DNA of 64,000 bases from Lichenostomus cassidix (lineage: Eukaryota > Chordata > Aves > Passeriformes > Meliphagidae), in the NCBI GenBank assembly GCA_008360975.2, contig CM039196.1:10024263-10088262 (forward strand), in the 5' to 3' direction. Both the position numbers and the translations under genes were made by a program. The notes under the pieces were generated by a model that was not told where the DNA came from, made no database searches, and saw nothing but the letters and a program-made list of their open reading frames with translations. Below, piece by piece: positions 10,701-22,700 of this stretch. Positions within the stretch are counted from its first letter, which is position 1, and every line of letters begins with the position of its first letter.

Positions 10701-13700
10701 ATGATTAGGAGTCTCTGGGTGTGCATTTCTGAGGGTTTTGTGATGCTGCTGTGGAAGGGGTCCAGCCCTGCTCCACACACAGCAGAGCAGCACTATTATA
10801 TCCATGGAATGCGTGCACATACCCTTCACAAGGGCTCAGTGCAGCAATTCAGGTCAGCCTGGATACCTTTGGGTTTCCAATACCCCATTATCAGTCTTGT
10901 ACTGTGGGGTCTTCTGCTGAGAAGAACTTAAGCAACACAGATTGGCTGAAAAGCAGATTGGGAGAAAGGTTTAAAGAAGATTGGCTGCTTGAGATGATGC
11001 CTCAGATGGGCCCCAGACAATTCATCAAAAACTCTCATCCTAAATGCTTCAATCCTCTGCAAATGGTTTAATAAAGTCTCTCTCATCCAACCATAACTGA
11101 TTTTAGCTTAAAATCTCCCGGGTTATTTATCATGTTGGTCTCTTTGATGGAAGGCATGTCTTGGATGATGAACACTGGTGTTACAAGACCACATGGAAAG
11201 TGTGGGAGTTGCTAACCTGGCTGTGCAGTCGCTGCAGCTCCTCCAAACTCTGCCTCAGTTTCCCCCGTTCTCCCTCCATTAACTCCCTCAGGGCTCGTGA
11301 ATCCTCACTTGTTCTCCTGATCTGTTCCTCTAAGGTGTCGTCGTCGCTTCGCCGAGAGCTCTGAGAGCGGGAGAGAAATCTCTTGCTCAGACTTCACTTT
11401 AAAAAACGCAATTGCATTAATTTGATACCAGTTTGGGATGAGGGTGCTAAACAAGGAAGAAGAAAATGTGAATGTGACTTTGGTAGAATTTCACTTTTGT
11501 TCCCAAATACCTCCACAGTGGAAATGTGCTCAGCCAAGGGTGGTGCTTCTACACATGATGCAAAGAGCATGCAGACCTTGGCATAAACCAATACAGAGAC
11601 CTACTGCCCATTTGGTAACATGTGGCCACAGTCTCTGTTTATGGACCTTTGGCAGGACTCTCCATTAACAAATAAAACTTAATCTCTGTACTCAGCCTAT
11701 GGGTACTTAAACGAGGAGAGTGAGTACTCCCTCACAGCCCCCTGCAGGGGCTGCACTGTCTTCCTCACCACAGCACCCCAAATAAGGAATAATGCAATGC
11801 AACCAGCTTGTAGGGGACGGGAACAGGCCTGATTTGAGCCACTGCAAAAAGTGAGGTGTCTTCTTGTAATTCTGCACTCCTGTGGATGCTGAGTGATGCC
11901 TCCCTGCTATCCCCTCCTGCCCAGCAGCCTGGGGACCACATCCTACAGACATCATCTTGTGCCAGCAAAACCCTTCACCTGCCATGGATTTGAGTTTGGC
12001 AGGTTTGAGATTTGAGCTCCTACCAAGACATTTCTACCCCATGACAATTTACAGGGGCAGAACCTCCTGACATAGGGGTTATGATGCTTTTGTGATACTA
12101 TTGCCAATAACACAAGGTTAGGAGAATCCCAAAGGAAATAACTGAACTGTAATGTATAAGGCAATCTGCAATATTTCCACACTGAAACTCTAACTTACTG
12201 AAAATCTCAAAGTAAGCCTACTTTTATTAATTTTCCAGAATGACTCCCAGGTCAACGATGCTTGTATGAGCTTGAAACTTTAGGTGGTCTGACCACTGCA
12301 GGCTGAAACCCCACGTGTTTGGCTCTTGGCTGACCATTTGAGACACAAGGAGTGGGCTGTGCACAGTGACTGCCCATCTCTGTGGGGCACAGAGGTTTAC
12401 TCGGAGACCAGGGACTTCAAGATCCAGCAGAACCTGCAGCAAGCTCTGGGCCAGGGGACACGCACAAGCCAAGGCCTCTCTGTGCCACCAACTTACCGTG
12501 GAGTCTGCCCCATCCAGCACGTTTTGTATCAGTCTCTTGAGCTCACTGAGAGCTGCCCTCAGGCTCCCGGCAGGGACATCTTTGGCTGATGAGGTTTCTG
12601 AGGACTCATCCATGGAGGAGTCTGTGGACACGGCGGAGTCGGCGCTGTCGTTGCCCCGCAGGTGGGAGCACAGGTACCGCACTTGGCAATAGGCTTCCCA
12701 GAGCTGCAGCCTCAGCTGGAACAAGACAACCTGGCATTAGTCTGGACCATCAGGGCCATGGAGATCGTCCTTCCATGGCAATGTGAAGCACGTGATTGCC
12801 ATGTTTGGTTTGGAATGGATGCAGAGGTTTACTTTCCTATGGTCAAATGGGTGTTAATTCCAGACCCCGATCCCAGTTTTCTGGCCCTTGGTTCAGCTCC
12901 AAATCCTGATCAAATGCATTAAACTCCTTTTTGCCCTGGGGCTGGTCACAAAGGCCTGTGGGCTTCCCCAAGGATTTGAGGGCAAATACCTGTTCTCGCT
13001 CTTGCTCCAGCTCCTCTGCCTCCATGCTCTGCTCTATCTCAGAGAGCAGGGACGTGCTGGTTGTGTTGAGGTTTTGGAGACTTTTCTCCTCGCTGAGCTC
13101 CTCCACCTTGCCCTGCAGCTGCCGGTAGGACAGCCTCACCTCCTGGAGCTCCAGCTGGCTTTGGTGCAGCTTGTGAAGAAAATCAAGGAATCAGAAAAAA
13201 AATATTAATGGAGGTGATATGGACTGGAACAATCTCTTGGTTTGGGAGGGAGCTAAGAGGGAGGAATGAGTGACACAAAACAGGGTTTCCAGCCAGGAGG
13301 AAAGTACTCTTGGCTGGTATTGCTGTTTATTGGAGCTTAATAATCTCCAAGTGTCATCAGACACTGTTTAGGCTCCAGAATAACCAGAAGGATAAAAATA
13401 GCAGGTTAATCAGCACTAAAATGAAGAATATTGTGAAGAAGTTGGGACTCAGGTAAAGAAATTTGCTGCAAACAACACAGCAGGAAGTGAATTTAAAAAA
13501 AAGTGATATTGACATGTTTTTAGCAAATATGTAAAAATATATAAATACAAATATTTGTTAGAAAAAAGAAAAATATTCAGGACTGTTTTGCAGAGCTTAT
13601 GATCCAGTGCTTGGCAACTCACAGAAGTGAAATGGAAAAACATTGCTCTGCCCTAAGTCCCCAGAGATGCCAGCTTGTTTTCCGGGGAGTGACATTTGGT

Positions 13701-16700
13701 GATTCATGGCTGTAAACACCTTGGAGATTGTTGGGAAACCATCTGAGCACTGGGATCTAAGAGGCCAGTGACTGCCCTCTGGAACACTGGGGTCTATAGA
13801 GAAGCCCTTTTGAAGCCAATTCTACAATTAAAAATAAATAAAATGAACTGCAACCAGAGTCCTCTGATTCTTCTTGCATTTACCTCATTTCCCCAGTACC
13901 CAGCCCCACTCCCTTGCTCAGATCTCCCTTCTAAGGTGCTCTTTGCTGTCAGGATGCCTCGTTGAAGCTTCTGTTACCTGTCTCCATGGGGAGCACCCAG
14001 GACCTTGCTTGCTGCCATTCTTGCATAAGCCATTTCATTCTTCCAGTTGTTCTGTCTCCCAGTTTATGGCCAATTTTACCCCAAGTCATGACTTTCACTG
14101 CATTTCCCCATCCCCTCCCCATCTCACTGCTGCCTCCTCACCTGCAGGTCCTTGTCATGGCTTTGCCTCTCCAGGATGAGGACTCGGTCCTGCAGCTCCT
14201 CCACGGTTCCCTGGAGCAGGTCATTCTCCTCCATCATGGCACTGAGGCGATGCTCCAGCTCCCTCTTCCTGTCTGTCAGCATTTTGATCTGCAGGGCAAA
14301 AAGAGGCCCTGTTGGACTTTGCAGGGACCAGAGAGGAGGGAAACCACATTCCAAAGAGAGAAATGAAATAGCAAAAAGCTGAAGGATGTACACAGGTGTT
14401 CTGTACCTATATGAGAGAAACTACCTTTGTGTGTGGTTTAAAGCTTAGGAAGGCTCTGAAAGGAAACTCCTCCTTCCCCAGGCTGCAGGGGCATCTCCAA
14501 AGGGACTGGGTGGGCACTGGCAGGTCAGGGAGGCAAGAATATCCAAAGGGATTAAGTGGAGACCAGCCCTGCCTGTCCCTTGCACCTTATCATTTGAAAG
14601 ACTGGGCAAAATTAGTTACTTTTCCTGGAGGGTCCCTAATGGTGGCATTTTCTCCTGTATGGGTGCTGGAGACTCCAGGGTGAGCCTGTGGGATCCAGGG
14701 TGAGCCTGTGGGATCCTGCTCCCCACAGGGCTGTGCCAAAGCACTGCCCATAGCTGTTCTTAATTGCTGTGTGTCCATCAGGTCCCCACCAGGGATTTTT
14801 CTGTCTTTTCACTTGTGAAGACTCCTTTCTGTGCCATGCTTATTTTTAGCCTCCCAGTGATCGGTTGCGTTTAAAATTGGTTCATTTCTTTTAATTGTCA
14901 AGGGCAGTGATTTCAGGCGAGGGACAGTGTGCCAAACAAACCCTCCGTGACTCAGTTAGCTGGGAAGAGTGCACAGGATGAATCAGCACTAGCCAAGGTC
15001 ACTTCTTGTTTCATCAAGAAGAAGGAGCCTTTTCCCACATTAATACAGACAGGATCTGTGGGGTCTGGTGTGCCAGACATCCACCAGTTCAGTATAACCT
15101 TAAATATTCCCTATGGCTTCCTTTCAGTTCATGGAGCATAGACAAATTCAGCAAATTCCCACTGTTTTCTTGGCCTCTTTGGGACCTTGTCTCTTTGCTC
15201 CTTTCTAGATTGCTGGAAAGATTTGGCTGCACAAAGGAATATCAGCCAAGTGTGTGGACTTGCTTTTTCTGCAACGTAAAGGCTGCTGGAGGTATTGGAA
15301 AGCTGCTCTGAGGTGACTAATGGTTTCTGAGATCTCTCTGCCCACCACCATCATGATTTGTGTGGGCTGGAGAAAGAAAAATAAGAGGTTGAATAGAGAG
15401 ATTGTATCGGGAGTTCATATTTGGTGGTCAGACCAGTAATAACCATGCTGTAAATAATCATGTTACAGAAAAAACATCGCTCTGCCATGAGCCCTGGACC
15501 ATGGGAAGGGCACAGGGGCAAAGGGGTTTGGAAAGCAAGAGACAGGAAGCAGGTGAGGAGGCAAGGTATGGCATGCATGGTGACAGGCATGCATGGTAAC
15601 AGTGATGTACATGCAGGCAAACCCTTTCCAAGCCTCCATACTTACTTCAAGGACCTGCTGCTCCACACCAAGGGGAGGGGAAGAAAAGGCGAGGGACCAG
15701 CAAGGAGCAGGTGGGAGCAGGAGAAAAGAAATTGAGAGATTTTAGGGAAAGCTCTTCCAGACAGCTTTTAAATAAAAGAAGTGGTTGGGTAGTAGAGCTG
15801 GACATCTTCTACCCATCTAGTTCCTGCCTACGTGGTCCTTAGTGACCCTGTCAGGGAATGGAAAAGGAAGGAAGTTTTATCATTCCTGCCAATGTACCTG
15901 AGTTAAAACAGGCAGGGACTCCTTGCTTTCCCAAGTGCATGGCTCAGAGGCAGGAGAGGATTGCTGCTTTATTTGCAAGCATGAGGAACAGGGTAAAAAA
16001 CCCCTTGCAGACCTTCCCACCATGCTCCAGAATTTAATCTGTCCTGGGCAGCAGCCCTGTGGGAGCACAGCCATGGTTTGGCTTCTAGAAGATCCTTCTC
16101 ATCCATTCATTTTGCAGGAATGCTGTGGCCAAGGCAGCACTGGAAGGTGCTCTGAGCCAGCCCAGCCAGAACACCATGGAGAAATCCTTGCTGGGTGAGT
16201 CCTTTGCCCCAGTGCTGCCATCCTTCTGTTGGCTCCACCAGCCGACTCTGTTTGCTCAGCTCACTCAGGTCATTACACAAGCTCAAACAGCCCCAGCTGC
16301 TTTCAGAAGGAGGGAAGCAGGTGACTCACCTCGGCCTGGAGGCTCTCCAGCCGCACGATGTGTTGGCTGCTGGAGGAATTCTTCTCCCGAAAGTCCTCCC
16401 GGAGGGTGTGCACCTGCAGGGAGAGCTGCCGCTCCACCTCCGATGCCTGCAAGGAGACACCAGCTGGAGTTACCCCATAGACCCAAAGCATCTATCTCCT
16501 CTTGCCCAGGGAGACCTGTCCTGACACAACTTCTGCATAAGCCCCAGTTCCCACAGAAACTCTGAATTCTGCAGTTTGGGTAAGTTAAAATCTCATCCTG
16601 GACAGACACTTTAAACCATGTTGATTTTTCCCTTGGGGCACCCAAGGGGACACAGCCCATAATTTTTTTCCACTGAGAAAAAACCACAATGACTCCTGTG

Positions 16701-19700
16701 TCCTACAGAAAATTCACTTTTACTTAAAAATTGTAGCCTAGCTGGGGTTGAGAAGACCAGGAAACACTCCTACTAGATTTACACTCTCTTAACCTCTGAA
16801 CATCTTTGGCACAGCTCTCAAATAACAAGTGCTCTTTTGCCTCTGATTCCCAGCTCCTGTCGGGGCCAGATGGAGAAGCATCCACTCCACATGACTGTCA
16901 GTGCAGGATCCCTGGGCTTGTCCCTCTTTCCCATTTTGAAGGAGGGATGCCTCACTTATGCAGAGTGGTTTGAGGAGAGCAGAAAGGCCATTCCTACCTG
17001 CAGGATCCAGACTTGAGGCAGCCCTTACAAATGACTGCTTAGACATGTTAACTACTCTCCAGATAGCTTTATGGCTGATTTTTACATGTGAACACACTTG
17101 TTTAGGCTTGTAAGACAACATAAGGCTTTTATGATGAATTCCTAATGAGACAGCACAAATGGATGGTTTTCTATTTAATTAGCTTCCATCAGGTTCCATT
17201 ACACTTAGGCACAGACCTCCAGCTCCAGCACATGGGCTGGAACTGAATTGATTCCCCTCAAGAGGTGGCACTGCTGTCCTGCTGGGGGTGTGTCCAGGGG
17301 CAAAAGCCACAATACCTTAGACAAGGAGGTGAGATGGGAAGGAGGGATTGAAGTCAGCAGTTGTGGGCAGGTTAGGGAGTGCATCCTAATATCTGGCAAA
17401 TGTGGGTCAGGATCTGACTCTGGGTGCTCTGACAGTCCCCAAGGCTGTCACCAAAGGGTGCAATGACTCTGCTCTAGCAGCTTGTAACTGGAGCAATGAG
17501 CACACAGACCCAGACTGATGTGCCCACAAAGGCAACACTGCTCCCTTTTAAAAATGATCCCTTATTTTGCACAGTCTGCAGCAAAATACTACAAACCAGA
17601 AGCATGAGGTAAAAGGCTGTTCCAGCTCCATCAAGTGGAGGAAACTGTGCTGGCCCCAATGCTGTTTGCTTGGAGGGCCAACAGCAGACAGAAGTGTGGC
17701 CACCAAATCATGCTCTGACCACTGGCTTCTGAGAAGAGAAATGGGTTCCAATAATAAGAAATAATCTTGTCTACCAATTGTTTTTTACTTCCCTTCTTAT
17801 ACTGTTTACCCCTTTTCTTTAAAGCCCTGTATCAGAACCCTTTGCATATTGCCTCCTTTATTTAATAAAGCTTCCTTGCACAGGCAGGGTACACAAAATA
17901 TAATGACAGCACAGCACTACAGGAAGGGGTTGGTTATTTTTCTTCCCTTAAGCAACTATAGGTTGCAAAGCATCCTGAGCAGCCATTAATTGGTGACACT
18001 AAAGAAGATGGATGGATTGTGCTTTTTTTGAATGATTCACTTGCTTTTGTAATGACTGCTGAAACATCTTCATGCTGAAACACTCTGCAGGAGCCATCAA
18101 GGATGAAAAAGCACCAGATGAAAAGCACTGAAGGATTTTGCCTGCAAGATGCTGACCACACTCCCAAGGATCACAAATGGCACCAGAGGAGATGACACAC
18201 CACTATTTGATGGTTCACTGTGCAGCATAATTTATATGCTTGAAGAATTCTATGTACAGAGAGTATAAATGTACAATATAGCAGTAAGGAAACAAGGGAG
18301 TATTAATGGCACTGTAAAATCCCTGGTAAGAAAATATATAGCTGCTCTTGCTCATTCTGCTCCCCATGCCCAGACTGGAGCAGGTGAAGGGATAAGCTGC
18401 AAGGATGATTCAGATTGTGGAAAGTCTGTTATACGAAAGGAGTCTAAAAAAAGGATGGCTTGTTTTATCTCATGCAGTGAATGCTGAGAGAGGACTCCCT
18501 ATAAATACATCACGGATGAGCACACAGAAGGGAGAAGCGCTATTTAAGCAGAAGCACAATTTTGGCAGAAAAGAAAGATGTGAATAAACCGGATAAGAGT
18601 ATATTAAAGCTGGCAATAGGAAGATTTCTGCATTTCCAAGGACCTGCTGTAGGATTCCTCTTCCTGCACCATTACAGTTGTAGGAATGGTGGCAAAAAAA
18701 TTAACTTTGTAATGGAGCTGGGTCACTTTATCATGCAGCTTCTTTCAGAGGGCTGCCTATGACAGAAGGGAAATGAATTGACCTCAAAGGTCCTCTCCAG
18801 TAGCAGACTGCTTGCAGGACTATAAGACTTGTATTCACCAGCATTAAATCATCACCTGGAATTTATCTACGTACTGCCCAGCTCACAGGCTCACACATCT
18901 TATTCCCACAGTTATAACCCACATGGAGAGAAAAAAGGACTCAGTTACTGTTAGTATTTAGAGCTCTAAAGCAGAAGGGATGTTGCAGTGTCACCTCAGT
19001 GAACACCATTTGCATCCTACCTCACGCAGAAAAGTAAAAATAACATTTGCTTTAGCCTCACACAGAGCAGAAAATACTCTCTGATCAGCTGTTTAACAGA
19101 AGTAAACAGAAATTACTGTATTTTGTGTTTCCCTCCACAGGCTAACAAGGAAAAGTCTTCATCTATTTTTTTCTAGACATGAAACAAGGTCTTCTGAGCT
19201 GAGCTCTGGTCATAGAATCTTCCTTTCACGCTACATTTGTTTCAGAGATTATTAATACTGCTGCCAAACTAGCCTTTCTAATTGATTATAAAATAGAGAT
19301 TTTAACATCAACTTGCATTAATTTATGAAAGCCACCTTGACAGTGTCCAGTATTTCTCAGGCTTTATGGTTTATTTTCATGCAGTGTCTGCTTCAGTTCT
19401 CAGCACGACCATTGATACGCATCTGTACATGTGTGTTTTAAACCATGGGCTCACCACTGAATACTTCTAACATGATTTTTTTACTTAGTGGCACCAATGA
19501 AGAGGTAACCTTCCATCTACATTTTCTCTTTATTGCTCAATATGGCTTTTGTTGAATAGAAATTAGTTTCTTCTGCCTCAGCCAGCCTGTGGGGCTTTCT
19601 CTTCTCCATCAGTGTTTCCTAAACATTAAAAGCTAAATCTTTTGTGGTTATGTCAATCATTTAGCAATGCACAGATTTTGCTAGAGACAAGTAATATTCT

Positions 19701-22700
19701 TTGCAGAAAGGCAGACTTATATTGCCCAACATCACAGCTTTGCTCTGTAGTTAAAAATGAATTAATTTCCTGGGTATGGGCAAATTGGCCAACATAGCCA
19801 CCAGGCAAAGTTTGAAACATATCTGCAAAAGCCTAGACATCAATTCACAATTAGATATATTCAATCAACTGTGAGATTTATTTTCTGGTCTTCAGGCAAG
19901 GTCTCGATGAGATTTGGGCAGTGAAAGAAAGGAAGAGCAGGAGGACATTTTGGCTTCTGCTATAATTAAGGGCTTTTCATCATTGCAAACTTGATTAAGT
20001 TTTTCTCGTGATTAATTCCCAAGTCCTAAAATACACAAAACTATGTCGATCTCTGGCAGAAAGAGATGCTTGCCACTTACAAGAACTCCATAAAGTTTAA
20101 CATCTGGAATATATGAGCAATAAATCAATAAAATAAATACAAATAAATTGGAGCACTAGCATTCCTGTGAAGGGGAATTTTTGAGAAGTTTGGGATGGAC
20201 TGTGACAAATTAATGGCCTGTAGGTTAGTCTTATTTAAAGAAAACCTTCCTTTGGGGTAAGATTTGATAAATAAAGCTAACTGTATACAAAATATCTAGC
20301 TATAAGTCATGTCAGAAAGGAGAGTGGAAAAAGTTTAATAGACTGTAGCTGGATGAAGAAACCAATGTTTCCATATGATTTACTTCTACAAACAAGATGA
20401 TTCAGATTTAACAAAGGATATTGAAGATTTTCTTGCCTAAAATAGCTAAGAAAGAGAAGTCCTAATTAGTGCTAAATTTGTAACACTCAGGAGAGCATGT
20501 TACTCTTTTTATTAATTTGCTAATAGCTGAGTTCAAGGGACTCCCTGTTCCCACTGTGGTCCCATTAACATTTCAAACCACTAATTGCTGCCTCCCCTGG
20601 CTGCAGGTTCCTGGATTCTCAGCTCTTCTCTGGAAGGAAAATATATTTGGCTACTAAAACATAACCAGAGGAGGAAACAACAACAACAAATTGCTTTAGA
20701 TTAATAATTAAAAAAAAAAAAGTTAATCTGGCTTCTGAGGGAAGCCTCAGAGGACTGAGATTGCTGCCCTGCCACTGCAGCCAGCACCCTGGTGCTGAGG
20801 AGAAGCCTGGTTTTCTGGGATACTCCATCCATGCCAATAAATTGGCTGTTTCCCAGCCTTTGTCACAGTGGCACCATAAGCCACCATCAATATTTTGCAC
20901 ACCTGGAGGTTCCTCAATTTGGGAATCTCTAAGAGATTTTTAGCAAAGCTTTTAATTCAGGCCAACTTCAAATCATTATTTGAAACATGAGTCTATCCAG
21001 GAAAGTTCTTATATAATAGAGGTGCTTGCACTGACCACCTTTTGAGGCCTTCAGCTTGTATTTGCTGATTTATGTGCCCAGAGGGATTCCCTGTGGAGAA
21101 GAGCAATGGCACCCTGGTGGGCTGGCCAGATGCCCACCCAGCTGCTCTCACCCCCCTCCTCAACAATGGGGGAGAAAATAAGGTTTAAAAGCTTGGGTTG
21201 AGACAAAGACAGGGGATTACATACTATTAGGGGAATTTGAAGTTAAAACTACGGCTGGTAAAGTAAAAGGCAAAGCTCAGACTGGCCATTGCCTGGGACT
21301 GGATTAAAAATGGGAATTTTTGTGGTGAGTGAGAGGATAGAGCTGTGAGGATGGATATTGCCCACTCTGGTGGGGCTGTGATGGTGCTGCTTCCATAATT
21401 GTGTGAGGATGCTTTTCTGGGGCTGATCTCATCAGTGGAGCTGTGAAGGGTGTGTGGTGAGTGAATATTTTAATGACCATTATTAAATATACATTTTGCT
21501 GAGGCAAGGTGTGGAATCTACTTGCTGCAGGTGCCCAGGCACTGTCAGGGGGCTGAGGGACCCTCTGGGGTGAGGCTGAGGCTGCCCAGGATGGACACAG
21601 TTAGTACCACCCCAGCCCCTCTGCAGGGGGTCAGAGCCTGTCATCCACTGCCTCTGGAAATATGAACTCAGGAAAGCACAAAACACCTTCCGGCAGTGAC
21701 AGCTGAGGTAAAAAGTGTGACAAACAGCCCTGTGAACACCATGGCTGAAGGAGGAGAGCATCTGGCTAAGCCTTCTTCAGAGACCTTCTTCCCACTTCTC
21801 CCCAGGGCAGCACAGGACATTGGGGCTGGAAGTGCTGGTGAGAGCCAGCACTGCCTCCATCCCTGCCAAATGATGGGGTGGGGCTCCTCTCCTGCCTCAT
21901 CCCTCACTCTGCTACGGTCCAGGTGTGGAGGATTTAAGGCTGATGAACCTTTCCTTCAGCAGGAACAGGCTGGCACAGGCCAGCTCCATTGGGTGGGGAG
22001 CCTTACACTGACAACAGAGCAGGGGGTCAAAACAGGACACAAAAGAGCATTATTTTTGCACAAAATGGATCTGTCAAGAAAAAAAGAAATCCGAGATCTA
22101 AAGGATCTCGATCCAAAGGATTGCCAAAGCAAGGAGACTGAGCAATGGAGCAAAGGCATTATTATGACTCTTTTATAAGCATCAGGCTGGGAACACAGTA
22201 GTGGTGGGGAAAGCCCTATGGTTGCAGCATTAAACCTATTCTGAGAGGATTCTGTGAGACAAAGGGCAGCAGTGACAGCTTATGCTAAGCTCTGCACTAC
22301 TTCCACAGTTTTGACACTTTGGAAATATGAGAATACAAGCCTTTACTGGTTGCACAAAAGTGAGAAATTTTTGCTGCAAATGTGGTCCCTTTCCCTTCTG
22401 TAGGACAAGTGGGAAATACATAGTGTGTCCTTTGATCTCACTCTCCTTTACCTGAGTTTTACAATAAAAAACCCAAGAATGTGTTTTCTCTCAACAAGGC
22501 CTAGTTGTGCAGTGGCTGCTGTGGGTGGCAATGGGTTAATGCCCATCAGCTCTGATGCCTCACACCTGAGAGGCAGAGGCCCAGCTGGCTGGAAGAGAGA
22601 GCAGGGAGCATCTGGGGCTTTGTATTTTGGGGTGGGGTGGGCTAGCAGCTGCTCCTTGAGGTGGAGTTCAGAGATGTTTAGTTCCCTGGTAGAAACATCT

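Larger units (their letters stand above)
7984..11216 (-). other. BICDL1 intron 7
   Basis: 3233 nt, GTTAGC to CCCACAG. It contains a 30-nt minisatellite at 8921-9001 and a 214-codon minus-strand ORF (9437-8793), both listed separately. No other exon recognised. Confidence 0.9.
14289..16329 (-). other. BICDL1 intron 3
   Basis: 2041 nt, GTGAGT to CTGCAG. Contains two short tandem duplications (14674-14713 and 15570-15601). No other exon recognised. Confidence 0.9.

Noticed and set aside
19200..19230. CATAGAATCTTCC near 19211 as another CR1 end
   Set aside because: Only the short CATAGAAT word matches; the adjoining sequence does not follow the CR1 3' consensus.
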